DNA from: Adiantum capillus-veneris
Lineage: Eukaryota; Streptophyta; Polypodiopsida; Polypodiales; Pteridaceae
Direction: 5' to 3'
Length of the DNA stretch: 64,000 nt
NCBI GenBank assembly: GCA_014529385.2
Contig: CM043947.1
Coordinates: 104,869,811 to 104,933,810, forward strand
Part shown: in pieces, positions 11,223-23,164 of the stretch
Layout: the number at the start of each line of letters is the position of its first letter
How positions within the stretch are numbered: the stretch's first letter is position 1
Position numbers and translations under genes: made by a program
Notes under the pieces: generated by a model
Databases searched by the model: none
Seen by the model: only the letters and a program-made list of their open reading frames with translations
What the model was told of the DNA's origin: nothing

Positions 11223-12292
11223 TGTGAGCGGTATGGAAACACACACAACGTCTCTATAATCACCCGACACACACTCTTGGGATGATATACACACAGACTA
11301 TGGGACACCACTCTGCTTACACAACCCACCTGGCCCAGACAGGGAACACACCAGTAAAGTGAGAAGAGAGAAATTATTCGTTTGTCCACTCAACATAGAT
11401 ACACACACACACCCCCAAAAAACTCAGCTCAAAGAGGAATATTTCTGATGCTTAGATACAATTGAGCTTGGGCCAACACCAATGGGCCAAATAGCTCACA
11501 GAAGAGAAACTTCCACAACCAAAATAGCAAGAAAAAGTGAGAAATTTGGAAAAATGGACAGCACCATTGCGTTTGGAACGGCCAAAAACCATAGTCCACA
11601 ATATCAAAGTGCTCAAATCCGACCTCGAATGAGCAGTTTATGGCCAAAACAAGCTCCAAAAATAGCAAAACTTGAGCTGTGTCTATGCCTTCTCTCCATG
11701 TTTTGTTGGTCTTTTTCTCAGGTTTTCACTATCCACAATTCGCTTTATCCCTTGGGCACCTTTGGCCTTTTGATTGACCTCAAACGGACCCCGAACTGAC
11801 CAAAAAATGGCGACGCAGTGCGTTTTTGCTACCCTTCTACATCCATCCGCACACCTGGCACTCAACTTTTTTCAATAATTCATCCCGCAACCACTTGAAG
11901 TGGCCCCCAAATATAGTCCTCATGATGTCTTTCCGCATAATCATCACAAGAAAACATTCCCATTGTGTCAACTTCAGTTACCACATGCAAGTATTGACCC
12001 TATTCGACCTCCTGACGCCACTGGATGCCACTTGACGCTCCTGCCTACCTCATGGCCTTGTCCCACTGATAGATTCCTTGAGAAGTTTTATGCTCTATCA
12101 ACTCCTCATTATTATAGGAAAACACACTGATACTGGTAACAATGAGATGTACTATGTACACGTTGTCCTACCTGTACACATGTGGGCCGCACATAACCAC
12201 CTCGCTCTGGAAAATGGGCAATCCTTTATTGGATGCACCATGCATGTGTATGTACATATGTTCAATCACTTTAAAGAAAAAAAACTCCTAAT
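11223..12292 (-). repeat. 3' LTR of element 3 (LTR copy A)
   Basis: About 1.07 kb, and similar to the LTR copies at 21996-23164 and 57655-58804. Plus-strand landmarks shared by all three are TGTGAGCGG or close variants at the left end, ACACACAC tracts, a GACCTCAAACGGACC-like segment and CTCCTAA at the right. The minus-strand sequence beyond its end reads TTCTTTTGG, as does the primer-site side of copy C, before diverging. Confidence 0.75.
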
Positions 12293-12312
12293 ATAATTTG
12301 CACATTGTTAGA

Positions 12313-15300
12313 TCATTCATGATCAACAGCAGCAAAAAGAGATTTGAGACTCGCCACATCACAGGTCTCCTCATCCCTCACAGACATTACTTGTTCTACA
12401 GAGAGCTCATCTTGCTCCACCATCATTAATATAGAATGATATAATTTAAGAGGAAATCCATTTACCCTTTACTTATGTAGAATCCCATCCAGGTTAGCCA
12501 GCTGAGATCTACCATTTAGAAAACACTCAACTACCTTGAAAGGTCCTTCTCACTTAATTTGAAACTTCTTTCAGAATGTCTTGTCCAGCTTACTGTTGTT
12601 GCGCAAAACCAAGTCATGTTTCTTGATACCCTTACTTTTGACTTTTTCATTTAGCTTTGCTAAAGCCTTATCTTGCATCAGTCCATAATGTTCCAATGCG
12701 CTCATTCTATCCAGTTGAACCTCTTGTAATTGTAAGAGCCTCTCTTTGAATGTTTCACTGGACTGCCCAAGCAACTTTTCTAGCATCTTGACCGCAGGCC
12801 ACTTTACTTCCATAGGCAATAGTGCTTCCTTTCCATATAGAAATTCCAAATCCCAATTCTTTCCTTGGTGCTCTGTGAGTGTGGAAAGAATTTGTACCAA
12901 CTTACCATTGAATCTTTTATTTAAGCCATTTCATTGTGGATAATAAGTAGTGGTATGCTGGTGCCTAATCTTCATCTTCGCACATAAGAAGTGTAGTAGT
13001 TTAGCTCTAAATCCTTGCACCTTGTCTGAAAGTAGCTCTAGTGGCACCCCAAATTCACAACATATTTCATTGTGCACAAATTTTGCCACATCCTTTGTAG
13101 TGATTTTTTCTACTACTATAGCCTCTGCCCATTTAGAGAGATAGTCCACTGCAGTCAAAATATATCTTTTGCCCCTGCTTGTGATAGATAACGGGCCTAT
13201 TGCATCAATCCCCCACTTTTCAAACACATCAATTGCCATAATGGTTTTTGTAGCTATTGCTTCAACACTCTCTTCCAAAATGCTTGACACCTATTGCAAG
13301 ACCTACACCAATGGTAAACATCCTTGTGCAAACTAGGCCATACATACCCCTCTTGCAAGATCTTATGCAAGGTGGTCTTTAGAGAAAAATGTCCGCCACA
13401 TGTGCATTCATAATTCTCTTCCAGTACACTATAAAGCTCCTCCCACCAAGGTACATGTCTCAACACGAGATCAGCCCCTTTCATGTACAAGACATCACCA
13501 ATTAATTTGTATCTGGATGCTCTGCGCACAAAACCATACTTCTTAGACTTATCAATGTCCTTCAGAATGGTTCCTGTTAGCAAAAACTCCTCTTCTTGAT
13601 CCAAACTTTCCCAGCCATGATAAAGAGGTAAATTGGTCCTTAACACAAATAACTCCCCAATCATGCTTTGAGCTGCTTCATGTGCCTCTCCATTTAAAGC
13701 ACATTCAATGTGTTTGATGCTCCATGCTTCAAACTTTTTTAACAGGCCTTTAATTTTGAAACACATTTCCTTCAATGAGGTGTTCTTGCTCTTCCACACA
13801 CCCAACACTTGCTTAACAACTAACAAAGCATCATCTTTAATGCTCAACCTTCTAATCCTATGCTTCAAACAAATGTGTAATCTGACTTCCTAGCATATTC
13901 AGCCTCGTTGTTACTATGTGCATCCAATTTGAACCCTCGCTTGCATACTAGCTTGTCCTCTGGATCGTAAAGTGCTATACCCCCTGAAGCCACATCATGG
14001 CTCTTTCTGTATGAGCCATCAAAGAACAACACACATGCATTGCTGATCTGTGGCACTTCTTCAACTACCCTTTTCACCACCTCTTCCTTAACAAGAAGGG
14101 GATTCTCCTTGTAAGTCAACAAATTAGCTAGGGTAGCTTTTGTACTTCCTTCCACTAAAAAAGAGAAGTCAAACTCTTGCAACTCAATTACCCATTTCTT
14201 GATGATATTTGACATGTTAGTGCCATTAATTAAGTGTGGCAAAACGATGTAACTCATTAAGAAAACAAAAGGTCTTGGTAGCAAGTAATGTCAAAATCGT
14301 CGAGACAAGCAAATATTACACTGGCCATCACTAGCTCTACTTCTAACAATTTTCTTTTTGCTACCAGCCTCACTCGGCTTGCACAATACACTAACCTCAT
14401 ATAATGTCTTCTCTTTCCCTTTTGCAATAGCCTGGCTCCAATGGAATCATCCCCTACTGTTGCTCCCAATCAAGAACCAACATGGCTGATAGCCCCCCTA
14501 ACACCTCTTTCACCTCTTGAACACTTCTTCACACTTGTCATCCCATTAAAATGGATCATGCTTTGCCACTTGTTGTAATGGATAAAGGATCTGTAAAGAT
14601 AATGGAATAAATTGCGCTATGTACTTCACTTTGTGTATAAAGGTTGCCAATTGCTTTGTACTCTTAGGTGATGGAAGAAGAATAATAGACTTAATTCACC
14701 TTTTCTAATCAGCCTCAATGACATTTTCTGACACAATATGGCCCAATAACTTCACCCTTGGCTATGCTAGATGACATTTCTTTGGATTTAGTTGTCCACA
14801 TTCATCATATGGAGCCAATACCATCTACAACTTCTCATGGTGTACAACCCCACTACTGTAGACACAGAAGTTGTCCATAAAAGCTTTAACACAACTACCA
14901 ATGAATGATGCCAATATTAAATTTGCTCTCTCTTGATAGAAGGATGGTCCATTTGTTAACCCAAATGGCAATACTATGTCGCAATAACAACCCCATGGTG
15001 TAATGAAAGTTGTCTTTGTTCGGTATTCGAGAGCAATTTTCAATTGAAAATAGCCTGAAAAACCATCACACACACTGTACCTCTTATAACCTGCCACACT
15101 GAATCCAAGATCTAATCAATGAATGGAAGAGGATATGAGTTCTTCTTAGTGGCTATATTTAAGGGTTTAAAATCTACACAAACCCTCCACTTTCCATCCT
15201 TCTTTCGGCTGACTACTATTGGACTTAGACATTTTGTGGTCCACCTCTTCAAATGACTTGTCCACCTCTTCTCGCAAGGCTTGCATCTGCTCTTCAACCA

Positions 15301-15560
15301 TCCTTCTTAACCTTTGCCGAACTGGCTTAGCACCTTCTTTCAGCTCTATATGCAACTCTTCTCCTTTGAACCCTCTAATCGCTTCATATAAAGTAGTGAA
15401 CAAATCATGAAAACTAACCAGCATGTACAAATATATCTTCTTCTCCGTAGCTAAAAGGTCTCCACTGATCATTTGTGTCATCAATTCCTGCTTATTTGAA
15501 AATTCAACCTTGGTTTCATCAGCCCTTCAATCACTTCATAAGGCCCTTCACTTTCATGTT
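12313..15560 (-). pseudogene. pol: Retrotransposon pol of element 3, broken
   Basis: On the minus strand: RT with KWRVCVDFKPLNIATKKNSY (~15180) and GFSGYFQLKIALE (~15040), and a mutated active site FMDNFCVY (~14875) where FMDD is expected. The first RNase H follows (~14400). The second RNase H has LFFDGSYRK and NNEAEY (~14010-13890) and then IKDDALLVVKQ. Integrase has a Zn-binding segment ending CRSCNRCQ (~13280) and a core with DAIGP, AVDYLSKW and SDKVQGF (~13215-13010). The C-terminus ends at TGA 12313-12315. Several frameshifts and stops break it, including a TGA near 12928. The RT active-site Asp to Asn change implies catalytic loss. The 5' end of this segment meets the solo LTR at 15572. 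Confidence 0.8.
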
Positions 15561-15843
15561 CAATTTCATTTTGAGAGATACCCCTCCCCAGGGGTCTATG
15601 CACAGAATATACAATTTACACCCTTATACAATTTTCAATATACATCAGAGTTGCGGAAGCATTTGTATAGGTGAGGAGTTCTTAGCGCCCGACCAAGCAT
15701 GGAGTTTAGACCATGAGCCGGACTCCATCTAAAGGTACCTAGCAACTAGTGCTACCCCTGAATGGGTGTTATGAATGAAAGCGTACTCAAAAAAAAAATA
15801 TAACATTGCGGAGGGTGAATATATGAGTACACCACGTTGCGGA

Positions 15844-15927
<84 letters not shown>
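15844..15927. repeat. (GA)n microsatellite
   Basis: About 40 uninterrupted GA units, inside the solo LTR. Confidence 0.95.
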
Positions 15928-15931
<4 letters not shown>

Positions 15932-18501
15932 AGTGGAGGGTGAAATAGAGTGCACAGAGACATGAGAAATTGACAACAGAGAATCTTTAAATGCCCATCT
16001 AAATGGAACATGCAACCATGTATTAATGCAATGACAAAATCTGGGTATACCATAACATCAAAAAATTTATGAAAAAATAACTAGCAGGGCACCAGACCCT
16101 GTGTAGGGATTGACCGGTCCATCCATCCACTTCTGCTCTACTGCGGACAGAGAGAATTTCACTTCATCTCGGGAGCGAGCCAGAACACCTCCATCCTACC
16201 TGAGCCAGACATAGGCGAGGCCGCTTCTCCTCCCTCCATGAACCCGAGCTTTGAAAGGATCCAGAATACCAGCAGGTGGTAGGGTATCAACACCAACCAT
16301 ACCAGTTTAGGCGCCATACCTCTTCTATGCCCAACATCGGGTGTTTAGGACAAGCCAGGGCAAGATCCCCAATGTGTTATCCGTGTAGGCCATTCACCCC
16401 CCGACGCAGTAACCATGTAGATGAGCCTAACAAAAAGAAGAAAACCTACACCCCCGATCCAGCAAAGCCCCAGGTCAGCGACCCTTTACTCTAAGGCTAA
16501 GCGATGTAGGTGATCCTAGTCTTGTAGCGACACTGCCATGAGAAACATAACACATGAGTCCAATCACAATAGCACTTTCCACATGCACAAACAATTCCTT
16601 TTCCAAACAATTAGATTGTACAGGGTCTCTAACCTTACACGTCTACCATAAACCATCTTGATCACTTCATGATCCAATCCAAAACCCATAAACCATAAGC
16701 CATAATCCAATCACATCCTACAGGTGAGCTCTCCACCCTACTTGGGTGAGGCATGACCAATCTTGCATAACCACTTTAGAACATAACATGGCTGTAAAAA
16801 ATTTGGCAGCATTTTGGCAGCATAACTCAATCCTGAAAAAAAAAACATAAGCCACACCGGCTTCCACCATAAAATATCAATCATAATCCATGAGGGAATC
16901 TTAGCCCTTAACCATAAACCATAATCACACTTAACCAACTCCCACACACTTGGAGTTTAACATATCCCCTATAATCAATCGGAGTCTATACGCATGTGAC
17001 CCTTAAGATGTGATTCTTTTATGCATAAAAAGAGTCCGACCAGAGACTAATCATGATATTAAAATCCAATTTTGACAACATCCAACCATGCAAAGTTGAT
17101 GCATCACATCCGCACTTCACCACTCTAGCACCTAGAGCTAGTTTTAACCTAGAAAGGTGAAAAGCAATCATAACCATGCAGATGAGGCATCCACATCATT
17201 CCATGAGTTCCCATACATCATATGATAACATTCCAACACCATAATCATGATGCAAAACAACTTCGACCTTTAGGTCAGCCATAAACCATAACCTCTCACA
17301 TATGCAGAAATAATTTTTTTGACATTTTGAGGAGCATGCAAAACATGCAAATGAAAGTGATTGACTTCACACTAATGCACCAAGTTCAACTCTATAATGT
17401 AGACTATCACTGCATCACGTCACTTTGACCATATGATACTCACACAACAAACGGTAACCTCCAAAGAAAGTCACTTTATTCATATCTGTCTATGCGGTTT
17501 GGAAAGTTTAACCATATACTTTCATGTAAGTTTAGGGCCATCTAATAATTGAAATCAACTCACCAAAACAAATCATAAAACTTTCAAAACGGCTCGGTTA
17601 ACTCACGACGTCATATGGTATCTCCCTTTGATAGCACTCCTACGCGTGTAGGTAGAACTGATAATAGAATGATTTATAATAGAGACTTAAATTCATTTAT
17701 CATCAAGTTTTATCAGGGTTTTCAATTGGTTAAGTGGGTTTGCCCATCCGGTGAATCTATATAGTAGTTCTCCAAGGAGTCTGGAGTCAAAAAACTTGGT
17801 TGTGTAGTGGACAACAATCTGTTTTTGACCATATCTCTTAACTCGTGCGTGTTTTTCACATGACACATAAGAGTGACAATGTTCTAAATGATGTGTTTTA
17901 TCTATGGTATAAAGGGTTCGGGCTGATTCATAACAGTTTGTGTTTTATGACCGAAACAGTATTCCTACCGCTTCTTTGACGTGAACGAAAAGCGCTTCTT
18001 TATGCACGTGCGTGACTATGAAGCATCATGTGCATAAATCAACATGTAAAACATGATGAAACAATCATGAGGCAATCTTGTATGTACTTGGTGAATCCGT
18101 ACATACACTCGTATACCAGAATAATCACCGAGAGGGTAGAAAAAAAACGACATAGAGAGAGAGATGATGACTATGAAGTTTATGGTTTCTCACCGTGCTT
18201 TCGGATTGATTTGGGGTTGCCGGAAGGCGATTTGCCGCAAGAGAGCGGTGATGAGAGCTACGTAGAGGTATTCACCATGAAAACTTCCGAAGAGCGCATA
18301 CACTGTGAAACGAGAGAGAAGATAATAAGCAATTAGAGAGAGAGTATCCTTCTTCTTCTTCTTCACGAGAGAGAAGAGTTTATGGAGATGGTGATGAAGA
18401 GTTTACACCACTCCATATAATAGATATTAATTCTGACATCAAAGCGAGAGAGCTTCCGCGTTTGAGAGTGTATCTATCCTCCTCAAAGTGAAAGAAGAGA
18501 G

Positions 18502-18513
18502 GTCTTTATATAG
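18502..18513 (-). promoter_or_regulatory. TATA box of the solo LTR
   Basis: The minus-strand motif is CCTATATAAAGAC. The chromovirus LTR carries CCTATTTAAAGG in the same setting. This supports minus orientation for the solo LTR and kinship with the chromovirus family. Confidence 0.45.
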
Positions 18514-18979
18514 GCTCTCAAGGCCAAAAGCACTAGCTAAGAATAGAGCGAGGCAAGGAGAGACAAGTTCGCGCACATTTGTAGCTTTTCATTTTGATTT
18601 TTTTATTTTTTTTCTTGAGGACATGAATTCCGACGCGCGATTTAGAGACTCCAAAAAGAAGCTTGGCTCCCAAGAAAAGAGTCCTAAACTAAGCTCCTCC
18701 TCTCTTTTCTTAAAAAGACTCTTTCTTTCCTAAAAACAAGCCTTTGCTTTTTGGTGGTCAACTCTCCCACTTACCCTTCAATTTTTATTAAATTTGATTA
18801 TCCAAACAGTATCTAACCAACTAATAAAAACCATAGCTAGACTACGTCACACTGTAACATCCGGCATAATTATGACTTTCCAATACTGTCAATAAAAATT
18901 CGACGAAATAGATATTGAAAGTTATTTTTCTTATTTTTAAAAGAGACCCAAAAATTGGGGATCTTACATATTTGCAAGT

Positions 18980-19664
18980 GCAACTAAACCAGACTCATGG
19001 ATTTCTTTGTCCATCAAAAGAAATGCAACATCAACATCCTCATCATTGCTCGTAGTACTATCACTTTACTCGTTAGTCACTGTGGAATAGTCTTCATCAC
19101 TAGACTCATTCTCATCTTCATAAAGTGCCTCCAATACTTTCCTTGTGTCCATACTATATAGCTTCTTCGCACCTGTCTTTCCATAAAGGCTAATCGTACC
19201 ACGTCTGTAATCTTGAACATCTCCCACTGCACGTAACCATGGTCTGCCCATTATAATAGGATATTCTTCCAACCCCACTGGCATCACATAAAAATAAACC
19301 ACCACCTTTGCATCATACGCCTCCACGTCTAAGCTCTTTACAACACCCAAATATTTCTGATGGTTTGCCAATCCGATCCAAAAAAATGACGACCCATCTT
19401 CTCAACGCATGAGTGTGTTATGACACATATTTGGGCTCTGGCATCAACAAAACCTTGTACCATATTTTTTCTTTTGTGCCACACATCTACTATTGGGAAA
19501 ATGTCTGGTAGCTCATCCATCGCCAACACTTTCACTGAACCTCTCTCTAGTTCTTTCTCCATTGGGTTAACCATCCTCTTCCACTGTTTCTTTAGCTTAG
19601 GCACCATCTCTATGAGTTTCCCAAAAGTAACATCTGCTTTCCTGCTTGTCAGATCCTCCTTCAA
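18980..19664 (-). pseudogene. Retroviral-type aspartic protease of element 3
   Basis: The minus strand encodes a protease with GFVDARAQICVITHSCVEKM (~19440), where a D-G/S-G-A type catalytic triad is expected and DARA is seen, and YPIIMGRPWLRAV (~19265) as the C-terminal half. An acidic linker (LYEDENESSDEDYS) follows. One frameshift near 19345 and stops near 19066 and 18967 break it. In the intact element the frame would run into RT, but the solo LTR now intervenes. Confidence 0.65.
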
Positions 19665-20034
19665 GTCATAGCTTAATTGCCCATCCCCTAGTGGAAAACC
19701 TGAAACATGAAACTTGCGACGAGCCCTTCTTTTCCTCTTGGCCTTGACATCCTCGTCTTCATCGCTCTTCCCTTATTCTTGCTAGTATGTGGGGCATTTC
19801 TTCATTCCTTATCCTGTGTGGTCCTCTTCGCAATAGGCATCACTAATGTATCCTCCAGCTTTGTTGCCTTCTCCAACGTGACCACAATTATCACTTTTGT
19901 CTTTCCCCCTTTTCCTCTTGGGTTAATCCACTGGTTCCTTCTTCTCCCTTAATTTCAATGCCATAATCATTTGACCTAGCTACCACCTGTGTTTGAAACA
20001 AATACATGTCCCCCCCTCCATCCTTGGTGGCTTA

Positions 20035-21098
20035 TCACATTACAGGGTGATGTGGCCCAACTCTCCGCAATTATAACACGTGGGCGTCTGCCTCCAGACT
20101 CTACCATTGCTTTGTCCAACACCATTCCTGGGTCTTTCTTCACCTCCTAGATGATTTGGAAACCTCCCCCAAACTCAATTATTTCCCACATTACCTAGCA
20201 TGTTTAGTTTGAGATTCTTCATTAAGTCTACGACTTGCCTCATGTCTTGCCTTAGCCCATCATCTTGCACTACTGTAGTGACCGCTCCTAGCATAACCTG
20301 AGGACTAACCGGAACCACTGGTTCATGATGAAACCTTGGCATGCGATCTTGCAAAGAATCAATAGGTTGAAACTCAGACCTGCTGAGCAAAGACTCTACT
20401 CCTAGTTGACTCATTCTTCTTAGCTTCCACTCTTTGTTCCTCGCTACATCTAGTGCATCTTCATATGTACTAGGCTTCTTTAGCTCCACTCTCCAGCCTA
20501 TATTCTCCCAAAGACCAACCAAGAACCTGTCGTTCTTCATCATGTCAAGTGGGGGTACCTGTGGTGCTAAGGCCTTGCACATCCTCTTTCATTTGCCATT
20601 GAAAATTTATGTATTTATGCATCTACTAGCTCACCTTCCCTTTGCACCTAACCCTATACATCCTCTTTCATTTGCCATTGAAAATTTATGTATGTATGCA
20701 TCTACTAGCTCACCTTCCCTTTGCACCTAACCCTGTACTTCTTGCCACACTTTGTCAAGATCTTGTGTCTTCAAAAACTCCACTTCCAATCCATGCCGTA
20801 GATTGTTCCAACTTAATCTCACAGGTGGATCAGCCGTACGCAACTCCTCTTCAAATGCTTTGGACCAAACTCGTGCATCACTCTTCAAAAAAAAATTGAG
20901 AAGACATAACATCTGTGCCGGATCATGAATCTGATTGCTAATGCAGGTAACCTCCATCTTTTCCAAAAAGTCTTCCACATCTTTATCACCTCTTCCATGA
21001 AATTTCGGATAAGAGAAAGCCATGGTGACCCAAGTTTCGATGCTTTGAGAACCCCTTCGAACACACGTGCAAGAACCCAAAACTTTTGACTGACTCAA
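20035..21098 (-). pseudogene. gag: Gag of element 3 with zinc knuckle
   Basis: The N-terminal part has FSYPKFHGRGDKDVEDFLEK (~21010), a capsid-like segment with AFEEELRTADPP (~20850), and a C-terminal part with KKPSTYEDALDVARN (~20470). A CCHC zinc knuckle (CYNCGELGHITL-stop-C) lies at about 20080-20040, with a TAA in place of one codon inside the knuckle. A second frame break occurs near 20590-20720, where an ~80-bp stretch is tandemly repeated. The protein packages element RNA in the virus-like particle. Confidence 0.7.
20580..20732. repeat. ~80-bp tandem duplication inside gag
   Basis: The block with CATCCTCTTTCATTTGCCAT and then CACCTTCCCTTTGCACCTAA occurs twice in succession. It breaks the gag reading frame. 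Confidence 0.8.
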
Positions 21099-21129
21099 TC
21101 CCCAAAAATTTCAATTGAGCTCATCTTTA

Positions 21130-21995
21130 GATAAGAACAAACACATGCACATCAAATGAGTTTTCATAGTTAATCATTGGAATTACAACAGGCAAAGGGA
21201 ATTCCAGTATCTCTCTTAATCTTCTTCGCCCGAACGTAAAGACTATGCGGCGCTGCTGGAAAAAAATCTTCCTACACACATGAACATTGATTTGGATTCT
21301 TTGTGTTAAATGAAAAGGAGTGAATTGAGGTCCGTTTTGATCATCCACCATTAAAGCCAACCATGCAGCTCCCAAGTAGGCACAACTAGCTTATCCTCTG
21401 ATTTTGTGAGAATTTCAATGGCATAACAGCATAAATGGCTCAAAAGACAAAAAAACCAACCATCATAACTTGGAAATTTTTTGGAAGAGTTTCCCCAGAA
21501 GTAGAGCAATAAGAACCCAAAATATAGACTGTATATGTATGCAGAACCTACCAACAATGGTACCCAAGCATCAAGTAGGATTCACTAGTAGATAGCCTAT
21601 GAGAAGGTCACAAAAAGGGTGTTCCAACCACCTGTATCATCGAAAGGATCTCACATTTGAGAATCCCTCAGCTCAATAAAATCTCACGCTTGTCTTAAAA
21701 ATGACTGGGACTACCAAATAAAACCATGTATGGCTCCACAAAGGCGTACAATGGCACTGTCCACAAGTAACGTACAATACAAGACAATGCGCTCAAACAG
21801 GCACCAAATGATGCATACCCATGGAAACTGCAAGTGACTCCACTACCAGTATATCACTCTACTCTAGCTACCTGTATCTGTGTGAATGACGTGTACTTGG
21901 ACTTGTAACATGTAATTTGTAATCTGTAATCTGTAACCTGTAATCCCGAAGCTGAAGCTACTTGAAGAAGATCCTCATTGGGGGCACCAAAATAA
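21130..21995 (-). other. Primer-binding site and untranslated leader of element 3
   Basis: Directly inside the 5' LTR the minus strand reads TTATTTTGGTGCCCCC, where copy C has TTCTTTTGGCGCCCCC. A TGG(C/T)GCC start is the usual form of a tRNA primer site; I cannot name the tRNA. The ~780-bp leader is shared with the copy at 56787-57654. It includes short repeats of CTGTAATCTGTAAC type near 21900-21945 and no credible coding sequence. Confidence 0.55.
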
Positions 21996-22171
21996 TGTGA
22001 GCGGGATGGAAACACACACAATGCCTCTATAATCAACCAACACACAGTCTTGGGATGATATACACACTCACTATGGGGCACCACTCGGCTTACACAACCC
22101 ACCTAGCTGAGAAAGGGAACACACCAATGGAGTGAGAAGAGAGAAACTATCCATTTCCCCACTCAACACAG

Positions 22172-22236
<65 letters not shown>

Positions 22237-23164
22237 AAAAGAGTTCAACTCAAAAGAGGAATATTTCTAATTTTTAGATACAATTGAGCTTGGGACAACA
22301 CCAATGGGGCAAATAGCTCACACAATATTGATGATATATGCCAGATTCAATCACAAATTTGAGCAAAGGCTTCGCTCACACAGGAGAAGCTTACATAGCC
22401 AAAACAACAAGAAAAAGTGAGGATTTTGGTAAAATGAATATCACCATTGTGTTTGGAATGGCAAAAAACCCTAGTCTACAATATCAAAGTGCTCAAATTC
22501 GACCTCAAATGAGCAGTTTATGGCCAAAACAGGCTCCAAAAACATCAAAAATTGAATTGCGGCTATTCCTCCTCTTCTCTCCACCTTTTCCTCAGGTTTT
22601 TCAGTGTCCACACTTCACTTTATCCCTTGGGAACCTTTGGATTTTTGATTGACCTCAAACTGACCCTGAACATGCCAAAAAATGGCCACGCAGTGCGTTT
22701 TTGCTACCCTTCTACATCCATCCGCACACCTGGCACTCAACTTTCTCCAATATTGCATCCCACAACCACGTGAATTAGCCCCCAAATATATTCATCATGG
22801 TGTCTTTCTGCATAATTATCACAAGAAAACATTCCCATTATGTCAGCTTCACTTACCACGTGCAAGTATTGACCCTATTCGACCTCTTGACGCCACTGGA
22901 TGCCACTTGACGCGCCTCCTTACCTCATGGTCTCGTCCAGCTCATAGCTTTCTTGAGAAGTTTTATGCTCTATCAAGTCCTCATAGAAAAACACACTGAT
23001 ACTGGTAACAATGAAAATCGATGTACTATGTACACGTTGTCCTACCTGTACACATGTGGGCCGCACATAACCACCTGGCTCTGGAAAATGGGCAATCCTT
23101 TATTCGATGCACATGCATCTGTATGTACATATGCACAATCACTTCTTCCAAATAACTCCTAACA
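21996..23164 (-). repeat. 5' LTR of element 3 (LTR copy B)
   Basis: 1,169 bp. Its plus-strand ends are TGTGAGCGG and CTCCTAACA. It contains a (CA)n tract at ~22174-22235. It aligns with copies A and C. Its position next to leader and gag makes it the 5' LTR. Confidence 0.75.
22174..22235. repeat. (CA)n microsatellite in LTR B
   Basis: About 30 CA units; the tract is much shorter in copies A and C. Confidence 0.9.

Larger units (their letters stand above)
15572..18968 (-). mobile_element. Solo LTR (~3.4 kb) nested in element 3
   Basis: On the plus strand it starts TGAGAGATACCCC and ends GGGGATCTTACA, so it has TG...CA ends. Flanks are CATTT (15567-15571) and TATTT (18969-18973), a 4/5 match for a 5-bp target duplication. 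On the minus strand it begins TGTAAGATCCCC and holds a core promoter motif CCTATATAAAG (18502-18513) that resembles the chromovirus LTR core at 34522-34532. No gag or pol remains inside. The reading frames of element 3 (protease and RT) lie on either side. It contains a GA microsatellite at 15844-15927. The short open frames near 18028-18336 and 18488-18733 show no recognisable protein. Confidence 0.65.
11223..23164 (-). mobile_element. Ty3/gypsy Tat-like retrotransposon with nested solo LTR (element 3)
   Basis: On the minus strand the order is 5' LTR (23164-21996), PBS-like site and leader (to ~21130), gag (21098-20035), protease (19664-18980), pol (15560-12313) and 3' LTR (12292-11223). The two LTRs are alignable along their length (same start TGTTAGGAGTT on the minus strand, same end at TGTGAGCGG on the plus strand). 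A 3.4 kb solo LTR sits between protease and RT. A matching target duplication was not found at the outer ends. Confidence 0.7.

Noticed and set aside
18028-18733. Two plus-strand frames of 102 and 81 codons
   Set aside because: They lie inside a solo LTR opposite to its orientation and show no domain or coding bias that I can see.
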